Positions 1-8,807 of a stretch of DNA of 37,304 bases are shown here, piece by piece. The notes under the pieces were generated by a model. That model worked only from the letters and a program-made list of their open reading frames with translations. It was not told the origin of the DNA and made no database searches. Location: contig JAFVRN010000028.1 of NCBI GenBank assembly GCA_017504265.1, forward strand, positions 1-37,304, read 5' to 3'. The position numbers and the translations under genes were made by a program. The stretch's first letter is position 1. Each line of letters begins with the position of its first letter. This DNA comes from Alistipes sp. (GTDB taxonomy: Bacteria; Bacteroidota; Bacteroidia; Bacteroidales; Rikenellaceae).

Positions 1-196
1 ACCCATAGAACCCACTGAACCCACAGAACTCACTGAACCTGCAGAACCCACAGAACCCACAAAACACACAGAACCCACAAAACACACAAAACACACAAAA
101 CACACAAAACACACCGAACCCATAGAACCCATAGAACCCACCGAACCCATAGAACCCACCGAACCCATAGAACCCACCGAACCCACCGAACCCACA
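1..196. repeat. 9-bp tandem repeat array (window-edge copy)
   Basis: A partial unit at 1-7 is followed by 21 consecutive 9-mers from 8 to 196. The consensus is GAACCCACA or GAACCCATA or GAACCCACC, with a block of AAACACACA variants at about 62-115. The array begins before the window, so its full length is unknown. It runs directly into a linker (acactcgggataatcagcgg) and then into the long hairpin element at 226-351. A second array of the same unit followed by nearly the same linker lies at 23084-23188. The unit length is a multiple of three, so open frames run through it (GSV/GSM-type peptides on the - strand), but nothing else supports translation. Confidence 0.9.
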
Positions 197-225
197 ACAC
201 TCGGGATAATCAGCGGTTAAACACC

Positions 226-351
226 AATTTTTGTCAGAGCGGTGCAGATGTTGCGCCGATAAAGAAGTTGGCTCGGATGGGACATACTTGGCGTATTTCC
301 CATTCGAGCCAACGATTGAGGTGCGACAGATGCGCCGCTATCACAAAAATT
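226..351 (+). repeat. Long imperfect inverted-repeat element, copy A
   Basis: The ends are AATTTTTGTCAGAGCGG and CCGCTATCACAAAAATT, which are near-perfect inverted repeats. Inside, TTGGCTCGGATGGGACATAC (273-292) pairs with CGTATTTCCCATTCGAGCC just downstream, giving one long hairpin with internal loops. The right terminus overlaps the TAA stop (350-352) of the - strand outer-membrane protein gene. Related copies are at 23218, 23364 and 27260, with a truncated one at 27168. It could act as a terminator, a structured RNA or a non-autonomous mobile repeat; the sequence does not decide between these. Confidence 0.8.
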
Positions 352-3298
352 AACGCATTGGTGGACGCCCAAACGCATGAGCATTTGTCTTGATATCCAT
401 ACCCTCATACTTCGAAATATCCTTAGAGGCATTCTTACCGAAGTAACGTAGGTTGTAGTTAAACTGTACGGTAAAGTAACGACCTACGGTAGAGTTCCAC
501 GCATTCTCGGTATAACCACTACCCACGCTACGAGCAAAGGCTGTATTCTCGTTAAGGAGGTCGTTTACGCCGACAAGAACCTCACCACGTTGATTCTTGA
601 AGAGCTTCTTACCAAGGTAGATGTTACATATAAGGTAGTCCTCATTGTAGTCGTTGGTGAAACCGATGTATTGGTTGTAGTTCACGGCTGCAGTAAGAGT
701 AAAGCCCTTCCAGAATACCCACTTCAACGTACCTGATGCCGTATGGTTGAAGTACTGATTCTTACCACCCTTAGATGCAAGTGACTGTTTGGTATCGTTA
801 AACGTACCGTTCCACTGTATAGTAAAGTCGATATTCTCCGAGATGTTACTACCGAGCGTGAACATAGCATCGTAGCCGAGGTTGCTTGTGAAGTTAAGGT
901 CTTGGTTAATCATCGAGGGGGTACGTGTCCAGCTTACACCTGCCATCATATTGAGGTTACACTTGATAGCACTGATAGGAAAGCCGTAGCTAAGGTGTGT
1001 ACGCAGCTGAGCATAGCCATCCATATTCTCATATGTAGAGTACTGCAAAGGGTTATACTCCACATCATCGATGATGATGGTATCGGGGTTATACTCTATC
1101 GACTGTCCTATGTAATCCTGTGTAAGTTGCGTAGAGAACATCCACATAAAGGTGCGACCCTTCTCGACATTCGAGCGTATGTAGTGGAAGTTGATACGAT
1201 GGTTGTACGACGATACAAGGTTTGGATTACCCTTAGACAGATACTGAGCATTCGACATATCGTATATATCCTGCAAGTTACGCACATCGGGGTTATGCGT
1301 ATATGAGTTGATGAACACGCGGATAGTATTCTGCGGGTTGAAGGCTATGTTACCCATCATAAAGTATGTAATATGGTCGAAATCGCGCTTGATATTCTCA
1401 CCCTTGACAGCACCATCAAGCGTAGAGTGCTGATAGTATACGTTTGCCACAAAGGTGTTGCGGTCCTTAGCATAGCGGAAGCCCGGGCCTATGCGGTGCT
1501 CGATACTACGGCTATCGGTCATCGACGATAGTGATACATCGGGCGTAAGGCCTATGATATCATAGTCGCTGCCTGTGATATATGCGGTCTTCTCTATATC
1601 CTGATCCTCGTAGTCGAAGCGATACTGCATACTTATCTGCGCATTCTTAGCCACAGGCTCGGTATATGTAAAGTTGGCACTAATATCTGTCTCGGACTGT
1701 GGTGCCGTAGACGACACGTAGCGTAGCTCGGGAGTTGCGATAAGCGTCTCGGGGTCGTAGAGCGTCGCCATCGTCGAGAAGCTGTTGGTCCACGAACGTG
1801 GCGTGCTACGCAGAGCATAGCGGCCATCAACGGTAATGGTACGTCCGGGCTTACCCAACAGCAAACGATACTGCAAAAATTCGCTGAAACGGAAGGCCTG
1901 CGACGAAGCCTCAGAGCCACTATATAGAATATCGTATGGCAGGCCCTTACTTGTAGCGGTCTCGCCCGACTGCTCACCATACTGTATGCTATATGGGGTA
2001 TTACCCTGCAAGCTAAAATTCGTACGCGACATTATCGACATATTCTTGTTTATCTTCCAGTCGAGACGTACATTGAAACGGTGGTTGTAGTTGCGTATCT
2101 CAGACTCGCCCTCCTGTATAAGATCGTCATCAGGAAGAGGTGCTTCGTACCATCTCTCCAAGACACTCTGATTCTTGGTATTGGTGTTGTTATAGAAGTA
2201 CGAGCCGTTGAGTTTGAGCTTATCGGCCTCACCCCACGAGTCGGAGTATTGCACGCCCACTGAGCCTACACGTGCCACACCACTCTGCGGGCGTACCATA
2301 TAACGTCCTACGCCACGGCCACGACCCATGCCGCCACCACCGCCCGTAACACCGAGGATATCCTCGAACGAGAAGTTCTGCTGATTGACATTATTGAACA
2401 GACCTATGACCGACACTCGTGAAGAGCCGTGAAAGAGGTTGATGTTACCGCCGATGTTATACTTATGGTGCGAGGTAACACTCTCCAATGCAGGGGTGTA
2501 GAGGCTGCTGGCGAAGTCCAACTCCGGAGCACCGCCATCCGTATCGGGCTGATAGCCGTAACCACCATATAGCTTACCAAATACACCCTGACGCATATTG
2601 GAATGGGTAACGATATTTATTGCCTTGTAACCCTCGCCATCGTCCATCCCCGAGAACTCGGCATTATCCGAGAGTTTATTGAATACCTCGATGCGGTCCA
2701 CCGACTCGGCAGGCAACGAGCTGAGTGCCGTAGAGACATCCTCGCCAAAGAACTCCTTGCCATCCACAAATATCTTCTTAACCTGCTCACCCTGAGCCTC
2801 AACCGAGCCATTAGATACGGTTATGCCGGGCATCTTTTTGAGAAGTCCCTCCACATCGGCATCCGAGGCCACCTTAAAGGCAGCAGCATTGTAGGCAACT
2901 GTGTCGCCATTTTGCGATGTGCGCAATGCCTGCACCTCTTTAACGACAGTCTCGATAGCAACATTCTCCGGCGAGAACTCTATATTGCCGAGGTCTACCG
3001 CACCACCGACCTTAACACTCTGCCTGTAGGTAGCATAGCCGATAAACGACACGGATAATTCATACTCACCATTACGCAGTGATGTGATGCTGAAAGCACC
3101 GCCCGCACCAGTCGTTGTATGCTTTCTATACTCTGCATCGGTTGTAGATACCACCTCGACGATAGCTCCCAACACACCCTCCTTTGTTTCGCCGTCGATA
3201 ACCTTTGCTGTAATACGTCCCGACTGCGCCCACGCACCTATCGTCATAAAGAGCATCACGGCAAGTGCAAAAATTCTTCTCATATTATTTCTATTCAT
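350..3298 (-). CDS. Outer-membrane beta-barrel receptor (TonB-dependent-like) with carboxypeptidase regulatory-like domain
   Basis: A protein of about 982 residues. An N-terminal signal peptide (core FALAVMLFMTIGAWAQ) is followed by a carboxypeptidase-regulatory-like/CNA-B beta-sandwich (about residues 27-105), a plug-like segment with KKMPGITV and KIFVDGKEFFGED (about 150-215), and a long beta-barrel region. A Gly/Arg-rich patch (GGGGGMGRGRG) lies near residue 330. This arrangement is the outer-membrane beta-barrel family common in Bacteroidota, which is related to TonB receptors but usually lacks a SusD partner; none is encoded next to it. The substrate is unknown. The ATG at 3298 is preferred over a TTG eight codons upstream (3322); an ATG at 3283 is also possible. 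The gene is monocistronic, with a candidate promoter at 3404-3434. Confidence 0.85.
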   Translation of the reverse strand: MNRNNMRRIFALAVMLFMTIGAWAQSGRITAKVIDGETKEGVLGAIVEVVSTTDAEYRKHTTTGAGGAFSITSLRNGEYELSVSFIGYATYRQSVKVGGAVDLGNIEFSPENVAIETVVKEVQALRTSQNGDTVAYNAAAFKVASDADVEGLLKKMPGITVSNGSVEAQGEQVKKIFVDGKEFFGEDVSTALSSLPAESVDRIEVFNKLSDNAEFSGMDDGEGYKAINIVTHSNMRQGVFGKLYGGYGYQPDTDGGAPELDFASSLYTPALESVTSHHKYNIGGNINLFHGSSRVSVIGLFNNVNQQNFSFEDILGVTGGGGGMGRGRGVGRYMVRPQSGVARVGSVGVQYSDSWGEADKLKLNGSYFYNNTNTKNQSVLERWYEAPLPDDDLIQEGESEIRNYNHRFNVRLDWKINKNMSIMSRTNFSLQGNTPYSIQYGEQSGETATSKGLPYDILYSGSEASSQAFRFSEFLQYRLLLGKPGRTITVDGRYALRSTPRSWTNSFSTMATLYDPETLIATPELRYVSSTAPQSETDISANFTYTEPVAKNAQISMQYRFDYEDQDIEKTAYITGSDYDIIGLTPDVSLSSMTDSRSIEHRIGPGFRYAKDRNTFVANVYYQHSTLDGAVKGENIKRDFDHITYFMMGNIAFNPQNTIRVFINSYTHNPDVRNLQDIYDMSNAQYLSKGNPNLVSSYNHRINFHYIRSNVEKGRTFMWMFSTQLTQDYIGQSIEYNPDTIIIDDVEYNPLQYSTYENMDGYAQLRTHLSYGFPISAIKCNLNMMAGVSWTRTPSMINQDLNFTSNLGYDAMFTLGSNISENIDFTIQWNGTFNDTKQSLASKGGKNQYFNHTASGTLKWVFWKGFTLTAAVNYNQYIGFTNDYNEDYLICNIYLGKKLFKNQRGEVLVGVNDLLNENTAFARSVGSGYTENAWNSTVGRYFTVQFNYNLRYFGKNASKDISKYEGMDIKTNAHAFGRPPMR

Positions 3299-3358
3299 TT
3301 TATCTTCTGGATAATTATTCAAATGCGAAAGTAATACTTTTTTCTCAAATTATAAGCC

Positions 3359-3380
3359 TTTGGTCGGTGAAATGACCAAA
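3359..3380. promoter_or_regulatory. Palindrome in the leader of the outer-membrane receptor gene
   Basis: TTTGGTC (3359-3365) and GACCAAA (3374-3380) form a 7-bp inverted repeat with an 8-nt spacer. It lies between the candidate promoter at 3404-3434 and the receptor start on the - strand. It could be an operator or a 5'-UTR hairpin. It is short, so chance is not excluded. Confidence 0.35.
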
Positions 3381-3403
3381 ATAGGCTGTCAGCAAACATT
3401 TAT

Positions 3404-3434
3404 CCAAGGTAAAGCACTGATATCAATTTAACAA
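3404..3434 (-). promoter_or_regulatory. Candidate promoter of the outer-membrane receptor gene
   Basis: Read on the - strand there is a TTG (-33) at 3432-3434, then 20 nt, then TACCTTGG (-7) at 3404-3411. This differs by one base from the Bacteroidota TAnnTTTG -7 element. The expected transcript start is near 3398, giving a leader of about 100 nt. Confidence 0.4.
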
Positions 3435-3458
3435 CATCGCGTTTTATGTTTGGCGGTA

Positions 3459-3489
3459 TTGCAATTTTCATTTTTTTATCGTACCTTTG
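3459..3489 (+). promoter_or_regulatory. Promoter of the 3520-8777 gene run
   Basis: TTG (3459-3461), 20 nt, then TACCTTTG (3482-3489) matches the Bacteroidota housekeeping promoter pattern TTG-N19/20-TAnnTTTG. Transcription would start about 25 nt before the ATG at 3520. Confidence 0.65.
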
Positions 3490-3519
3490 ATACGTTATAT
3501 ATCCATATAAATATTGGCA

Positions 3520-4584
3520 ATGAAATATAGAATTATTGACGAGCAACTATCTCGTATCGCAACACTCGTGGAGAGCTGGAAGAGTGGCAACACAGTATCG
3601 GCCATCGAGCGTGACATAGCACTCTCCATACTACGTTCACTATATGACAACATCGGAAATATAAACGCCGAGCAACACTGCGACAGTGGCAATACCCGAC
3701 CCGACAAGGCGGTTGTCGTAGAGGCCGAGTATCAAGAGAAAACCAAGGCGGAGAGAGATGTAGAGGCGGAGACAGACAGCGACGCATCCTTCGACGATGC
3801 ACTCGACATAGATGCCCTGCTCGGTCTGTCAGCACCGATAGGCGACGTGGCCGACAAGGCCGAAGAGGAAACGGCAGCAGAGGCAGAGAGAGTTGAAGAG
3901 GCTGTCAAGGAGGCAGAAGAGGTAACTGAAGAGGCTATCGAAGAGGGTGCGGCATCAGGCAGTAGCGAGTCTACGCAGATATCCAAGATAGGCGGTTTGT
4001 TCGATATAGATGATATTCCCGTACGCAGCAGGTCGAGCCGCAAGATGATATCGCTATACAACACCCCTGCACAGCAGCCTAAGGCCGAACCTCAGCACAA
4101 CACACCCAAGCCTGAATCTACACCCGCAGCTGAGATAAAAGAGGTGGTTGATAGAGAGGTTAAAATCGACGCAACGCCCACGGTAGTGGAGCATCACAAG
4201 GCGACAGAGCCATCGGCAGATGAATCGGCACAGAAGAGCATCGCCGAGGTAGTAGGAGCCGCATCGGAGGATAAGCGTTTAGGCGAGGTGCTCGGTGGTG
4301 GCATTACAACCCTTGCCGACAAGATGGCCTCGGAGGAGCAGCCTACGACACCCTTCAACCGTATCAGCGACCTACACAAGGCAATCGGCCTTAACGACAA
4401 GTTTCTGATGATACGCGATCTTTTTGAAGGCGATGCCGAGAGGTACAACGACACCATAGATACGCTCAACGAATTTGACGACTTGGATGAGTGTATGATA
4501 TATATCGTCGAGAACTTCGCATGGAATCCCGATTCGGAGGGAGCGAAATTACTTGTGTCACTAATAGAAAGAAAACTATCGTAA
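3520..4584 (+). CDS. Acidic hypothetical protein with conserved C-terminal helical region
   Basis: A 354-residue protein with no signal peptide. The N-terminal ~50 residues (IDEQLSRIATLVESWKSG) look helical. The middle (about 60-270) is a low-complexity Glu/Ala/Asp-rich, probably disordered linker. The last ~75 residues form a compact helical segment (core FLMIRDLFEGDAERYND, ending EGAKLLVSLIERKLS). I recall this tail in Bacteroidales hypothetical proteins but know no function for it. The ATG at 3520 is chosen over a TTG two codons upstream. The gene is translationally close to rsmI: its TAA ends at 4584, one base before the rsmI ATG. A scaffold or division-related role is only a guess. Confidence 0.8.
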   Translation: MKYRIIDEQLSRIATLVESWKSGNTVSAIERDIALSILRSLYDNIGNINAEQHCDSGNTRPDKAVVVEAEYQEKTKAERDVEAETDSDASFDDALDIDALLGLSAPIGDVADKAEEETAAEAERVEEAVKEAEEVTEEAIEEGAASGSSESTQISKIGGLFDIDDIPVRSRSSRKMISLYNTPAQQPKAEPQHNTPKPESTPAAEIKEVVDREVKIDATPTVVEHHKATEPSADESAQKSIAEVVGAASEDKRLGEVLGGGITTLADKMASEEQPTTPFNRISDLHKAIGLNDKFLMIRDLFEGDAERYNDTIDTLNEFDDLDECMIYIVENFAWNPDSEGAKLLVSLIERKLS

Positions 4585-4585
4585 G

Positions 4586-5305
4586 ATGGCAAAGCTCTAC
4601 ATAGTCCCCACGCCCATAGGCAACCTTGAAGATATTACGCTGCGTGCAATAAATGTATTGCGTGAGGTCGATTTTATCCTCGCCGAAGATACACGCACAA
4701 CATCGCATCTGTTGCGACATCTCGGCATAGAAAAGCCCATGCACTCTCACCATAAGTTCAACGAGCACGCCACCGTAAGCCGTGTTGCCGACAGTATAGC
4801 CGCCGGCCGCAACGTAGCACTCGTATCGGATGCAGGAACTCCGGGCATATCCGACCCGGGCTTTCTGCTTGTGCGTAAATGCGTGGAGGAGGGCATAGAG
4901 GTTGAGACACTCCCGGGTGCAACCGCACTTATACCGGCTGTTGTACAGAGCGGATTCCCCTGCGACAGATTCTGTTTTGAGGGTTTCCTGCCGCAGAAGA
5001 AGGGGCGAATGAAGCGTATCACGGAGCTATCGACAGAGCCACGTACAATGATATTCTACGAATCGCCATACCGTGTAGTAAAGTGTTTGGAGCAGTTGGG
5101 CGAAGTGATGGGCACGGAACGTCGCGTGGCTGTGGTACGTGAGATAACCAAGAAGTTCGAGCAAACCGTACGGGGCACAATAAGCGAGGTGACGGCACAT
5201 TTCAAGAGTCACGAGCCCAAGGGCGAGTTTGTAATCGTCGTCGAAGGCTACGATGCCAAAGCCGGTCGTACAGCAGGTGACGATGAGCCGGAGGAGGATG
5301 AGTAG
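4586..5305 (+). CDS. rsmI: 16S rRNA (cytidine-1402-2'-O)-methyltransferase
   Basis: A 239-residue SAM-dependent tetrapyrrole-methylase-fold enzyme. The RsmI hallmarks are in order: PTPIGNLEDITLRA (8-21), AEDTRTTSHLLRHL (about 34-47), SDAGTPGISDPG (about 80-91) and LPGATALIPAVVQSG (about 108-122). It methylates the 2'-hydroxyl of C1402 in the ribosomal P site. The length is slightly short of the E. coli enzyme, and the acidic C-terminal tail (DDEPEEDE) replaces the usual end. It is second in the + strand run. Confidence 0.95.
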   Translation: MAKLYIVPTPIGNLEDITLRAINVLREVDFILAEDTRTTSHLLRHLGIEKPMHSHHKFNEHATVSRVADSIAAGRNVALVSDAGTPGISDPGFLLVRKCVEEGIEVETLPGATALIPAVVQSGFPCDRFCFEGFLPQKKGRMKRITELSTEPRTMIFYESPYRVVKCLEQLGEVMGTERRVAVVREITKKFEQTVRGTISEVTAHFKSHEPKGEFVIVVEGYDAKAGRTAGDDEPEEDE

Positions 5306-5342
5306 CATTGCCGATAAATAATCACACAATAGATAGAGCCAC

Positions 5343-6266
5343 ATGGCCAAGGATAACAACAGATATACATTAACTCCATTGCAGAGGTTTGCATCGAACA
5401 CTCTATATGTGATGTGTCGAGGCTTCGCCATACTACCCCGCTGGGTACGCTACTACGTCATAGAGGAGATACTCTTCTTTGTGCTGTACTACCTCATACA
5501 TTACCGCTATAAGGTTATCACCACCAACCTGCGCAACGCCTTCCCGCACTACGATGAAGCCACAATACGAGGCATAGCCAAGCGCAACTACCGTAACCTT
5601 GCCGAACAGATAATAAATACGCTGAGCGTAACGGGAGCATCGAGCCAACGTATGCGTAAGTACCTCACATTCCCCGAAGCGAAGGCATATAGCGAGGCTA
5701 CGAAGGATAACGATGTGATACTTATGGGCGGCCATCATGGATGCTGGGAGTACTTCGCATCAGTAGCACTGTACGACAGCGGACATAAGCTGATGTGCAT
5801 ATACCACCCTTTGCAGAACAGCATCCTCGACGATCTGTTCAAGCGTATGCGACACATAGACAATAGCGATCTTATACCTCGTGACGACAGTCTGCGCTAC
5901 TTCATCAAAAATCGTGGTGGCAAAGGCTGTGGCAAACACCTTGCAATGGGTCTTATTGCCGACCAGAACCCCTATCGACATAAGGATTCACGTTGGTTCC
6001 GATTCCTAAATCAAGATACCATTTTTGCCGAGGGCGGTGAGCAATTGGCACGAAAGTTAGGTATACCGGTATGGTTTGCCGATATGAAGTGGCTGCGCCG
6101 TGGCGAATATGAGCTACATATGGAGCTACTATACGACGGTAGCGATGAGGTTTCGGAAGGTGAGATTACGGAGCGATATGTACGTCGCCTCGAACAACAG
6201 ATTACAGATTGTCCCGAGCGATGGTTATGGTCGCACCGCAGATGGAAGTACAAAAGAGAGGAGTAG
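5343..6266 (+). CDS. LpxL/HtrB-type lysophospholipid or lipid A acyltransferase
   Basis: A 307-residue, probably inner-membrane-associated protein of the bacterial lipid A acyltransferase family. A hydrophobic stretch (about residues 37-52) precedes the catalytic H-x4-E motif HHGCWE (His131 to Glu136). ADQNP and WFRFL downstream fit the family's second conserved region. These enzymes add a secondary acyl chain to Kdo-lipid A or a related lipid; in Bacteroidales they can also serve other aminolipids. The gene lies 37 nt after rsmI and 3 nt before a glycosyltransferase, so a role in envelope glycolipid synthesis is likely. Confidence 0.88.
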   Translation: MAKDNNRYTLTPLQRFASNTLYVMCRGFAILPRWVRYYVIEEILFFVLYYLIHYRYKVITTNLRNAFPHYDEATIRGIAKRNYRNLAEQIINTLSVTGASSQRMRKYLTFPEAKAYSEATKDNDVILMGGHHGCWEYFASVALYDSGHKLMCIYHPLQNSILDDLFKRMRHIDNSDLIPRDDSLRYFIKNRGGKGCGKHLAMGLIADQNPYRHKDSRWFRFLNQDTIFAEGGEQLARKLGIPVWFADMKWLRRGEYELHMELLYDGSDEVSEGEITERYVRRLEQQITDCPERWLWSHRRWKYKREE

Positions 6267-6269
6267 GCT

Positions 6270-7271
6270 ATGGCTAAGGTTAGTGTTGTTATACTCAATT
6301 GGAATGGCCGTCACCACTTGGAGCGTTATTTGCCGAGTGTTGTGAAGTACACCACGGGCGATGCCGAGGTTATTGTCGCCGACAATGGCTCGACAGACGA
6401 CTCATTGGCGTGGTTACGCATCACCTATCCGGAGGCAGGTGTGGTGCGCTTAGATCGCAACTACGGATTTGCCGGAGGATACAACAGAGCCTTAAAAGAG
6501 ATTGGGAGCAAGTACTATATACTTCTTAACTCCGATGTGGAGGTTACCGAAGGTTGGTGGCAGCCACTTGTAGCATGTATGGACGAGGAGGAGGATATAG
6601 CAGCAGCAGCACCCAAGTTATTATCCGTGGAGCGACGCGAAGAATTTGAGTATGCCGGAGCTGCAGGAGGCTTTATCGACTATCTGGGCTACCCCTTCTG
6701 TCGTGGTCGTATACTATCCACAGTTGAGCGGGATAATGGTCAATATGACGAGCGTCGCGACATATTCTGGGGCAGTGGTGCAGCACTGTGCTGCCGTGCC
6801 GATGTATACCACTCTCTCGGAGGCTTAGACGAGGAGTTCTTTGCTCATATGGAGGAGATAGACCTGCAATGGCGTATGCAACTCGCCGGATGGCGCATAG
6901 TTGTCGAGCCTCGCTCAAAGGTGTATCACCTTGGCGGAGGCACACTGCCGGCATCACCACAAAAGGTGTATCTCAACCACCGCAACAATCTGGCTATGCT
7001 GATGAAGTGCGCATCGCCTATGCAACGCATGGTAGTCGCCATAGTTAGACCCCTGACCGATGGTATTGAGGCAGTGGTACACCTGCTAACGTTGCATCCC
7101 GAAAGGGCTTGGGCTGTAGTACGTGCCTGGGGCAGTTTCATCGCATGTCACAAGAGGCTGATGGATAAACGCAAGGCTATATTGCGCAAAAAAAAGGTTA
7201 CGGGGATATACCCCTATTCGATTGTACTACGTTATCTCTGTGGACAACGTAGGTTTAATAATATGATGTAA
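6270..7271 (+). CDS. Family 2 glycosyltransferase, rhamnosyltransferase-like
   Basis: A 333-residue GT-A fold enzyme. VSVVILNWNG (4-13) and VIVADNGSTDDS bind the nucleotide sugar. ILLNSDVEVTEGWW carries the metal-binding DxD-like motif. GLDEEFFAHMEEIDLQWR is the catalytic ED-containing motif typical of the WcaA/rhamnosyltransferase branch. No strong membrane helix is visible. The TAA stop overlaps the next gene's ATG (TAATG), so the two are translationally coupled. The donor and acceptor sugars cannot be told from sequence. Confidence 0.9.
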   Translation: MAKVSVVILNWNGRHHLERYLPSVVKYTTGDAEVIVADNGSTDDSLAWLRITYPEAGVVRLDRNYGFAGGYNRALKEIGSKYYILLNSDVEVTEGWWQPLVACMDEEEDIAAAAPKLLSVERREEFEYAGAAGGFIDYLGYPFCRGRILSTVERDNGQYDERRDIFWGSGAALCCRADVYHSLGGLDEEFFAHMEEIDLQWRMQLAGWRIVVEPRSKVYHLGGGTLPASPQKVYLNHRNNLAMLMKCASPMQRMVVAIVRPLTDGIEAVVHLLTLHPERAWAVVRAWGSFIACHKRLMDKRKAILRKKKVTGIYPYSIVLRYLCGQRRFNNMM

Positions 7272-7996
7272 TGAGACGAGTTATCATTATTCCCACATAC
7301 AACGAGCGTGAAAACATTACGCAGATGATCGAGCGTGTGATGGCTATGGAGGAGTGCTTCGACCTGCTTATAGTAGATGACAACTCTCCCGATGGCACAG
7401 CACAACTGGTACGTAATGCACAAGAGAGGTATGGCGAACGCCTGCATCTCTTGGAGCGCAGCGGCAAGCTCGGATTGGGAACGGCCTATATTGCAGGATT
7501 TAAGTTCGCCTTGGAGCATGGCTACGATCGTATCTTCGAGATGGACTGCGACTTCTCGCACAACCCCGACGACCTGACACGCCTCGATGCTATGCTTGAG
7601 AGCAAAGATATGGCCATAGGCTCACGCTACTGCAAGGGGGTAAACGTGGTTAATTGGCCTATGGGGCGACTACTGATGTCGTACTTCGCATCGAAATATG
7701 TGCGTACGATTACCCGTATGCCGATATGCGATGCCACAGCGGGATTTGTGGGCTATCGTCGTGAGCTTCTCGATGCCATAGACCTCGACCGTGTAAAGAT
7801 GAATGGCTACGGTTTTCAGATAGAGATGAAGTATAGTGCTTGGCGACTGGGGTACGAGATTGGCGAAGTATCTATAATCTTTATAGACCGCGAGGCCGGC
7901 ACCTCGAAGATGTCGAGTGGCATATTTGGCGAGGCATTCTTCGGAGTACTAAAACTTCCATTTAGACGCATAAAACGAAAAACTAATATACAATAG
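7271..7996 (+). CDS. Polyprenol-phosphate mannosyltransferase-like GT2 (DPM1 type)
   Basis: A 241-residue soluble GT2 enzyme without C-terminal membrane helices, as in short DPM1-type polyprenyl-phosphate mannose/glucose synthases. Visible motifs are IIPTYNERENI (5-15), LLIVDDNSPDGTA, EMDCDFSHNPDDL (the DxD region) and ICDATAGFVGYRRELL. It would charge polyprenyl phosphate with a hexose on the cytoplasmic face of the membrane, for later use in glycan or lipid modification. It is coupled to the upstream glycosyltransferase by a TAATG overlap, and mazG starts 1 nt after its stop. Confidence 0.9.
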   Translation: MRRVIIIPTYNERENITQMIERVMAMEECFDLLIVDDNSPDGTAQLVRNAQERYGERLHLLERSGKLGLGTAYIAGFKFALEHGYDRIFEMDCDFSHNPDDLTRLDAMLESKDMAIGSRYCKGVNVVNWPMGRLLMSYFASKYVRTITRMPICDATAGFVGYRRELLDAIDLDRVKMNGYGFQIEMKYSAWRLGYEIGEVSIIFIDREAGTSKMSSGIFGEAFFGVLKLPFRRIKRKTNIQ

Positions 7997-7997
7997 T

Positions 7998-8777
7998 ATG
8001 GATATGAAAGAGGCCGAAAAGGCCACAGCACGACTACTTGAAATTATGGATACGTTGCGCAGGGAGTGTCCCTGGGATAGGGAGCAGACCTTTGACACGT
8101 TGCGCAACAATACCATAGAGGAGACCTATGAGCTTGCGGATGCCATCACCGACAAGAATATGGATGGCATCAAGGAGGAACTTGGCGATCTACTGCTGCA
8201 CATCGCCTTCTACTCGAAGTTGGGCGAGGAGCAAGGTGCGTTCGACTATACGGATGTTGCCAATGCCGTCTGCGACAAGCTTATATACCGACATCCGCAT
8301 GTCTATGGCGATATTCACGCCGACACGCCCGAGGAGGTTAAGCAGAATTGGGAGGAGCTGAAACTGCGTAAGAAAAAGCGCAAGAGTGGCACGCTTGGCG
8401 GTGTTCCCGTATCACTTCCATCTATGGTTAAGGCGTTCCGCATAGGCGAGAAGGCCGCGGCCACAGGCTTCGACTGGCAGCGCAGAGAGGATGTGTGGGA
8501 GAAGGTACGTGAGGAGCTACACGAGGTAGATGCCGAAATTGAGGCAAAAGATAAGGAGCATCTTACAGATGAGATGGGCGATCTATTCTTTGCATTGGTC
8601 AATGCCTGCCGCCTATACGGCATAGACCCCGAGGCAGCGTTGGAGCGCACCAATAAGAAGTTTATACGCCGCTTCAACTATATGGAGCAGCAAGCGGCTG
8701 ACAGCGGCATCTCACTCCACGATATGTCGTTGGAGCAGATGGAAGAACACTGGCAGGCGGCCAAGAAATTTGAATAA
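7998..8777 (+). CDS. mazG: Nucleoside triphosphate pyrophosphohydrolase MazG
   Basis: A 259-residue protein of two tandem all-alpha MazG domains, close to the E. coli length. The first domain has LRRECPWDREQTFDTLR, then NTIEETYELADAI and ELGDLLLHIAFYSKLGEE with the metal-binding ExxE/ExxD pattern. The second domain has EELHEVDAEIEAKD and DEMGDLFFALVNACR. It hydrolyses NTPs/dNTPs to the monophosphate and pyrophosphate, cleaning the pool of aberrant nucleotides. An in-frame ATG two codons downstream is an alternative start. Confidence 0.95.
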   Translation: MDMKEAEKATARLLEIMDTLRRECPWDREQTFDTLRNNTIEETYELADAITDKNMDGIKEELGDLLLHIAFYSKLGEEQGAFDYTDVANAVCDKLIYRHPHVYGDIHADTPEEVKQNWEELKLRKKKRKSGTLGGVPVSLPSMVKAFRIGEKAAATGFDWQRREDVWEKVREELHEVDAEIEAKDKEHLTDEMGDLFFALVNACRLYGIDPEAALERTNKKFIRRFNYMEQQAADSGISLHDMSLEQMEEHWQAAKKFE

Positions 8778-8807
8778 TAAAGGTGATAACAATAGATACT
8801 TTAACAT

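Noticed and set aside
1-196. CRISPR-like array
   Set aside because: The units are 9 bp with no spacers, and there are no cas genes in the window; it is a simple tandem repeat.
226-351. Simple intrinsic terminator for the receptor gene
   Set aside because: It is much longer than a terminator, has internal loops, and its T-run lies at the element ends rather than after a compact stem. It may still reduce read-through.
217-432. 71-codon - strand frame across copy A and the receptor 3' end
   Set aside because: It shares sequence with a frame in copy B only because the element is repeated. The pairing evidence shows that structure, not protein, is conserved.
902-1306. Long + strand frames antisense to the outer-membrane receptor and other genes
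   Set aside because: They are shadows of high-quality coding frames on the other strand.
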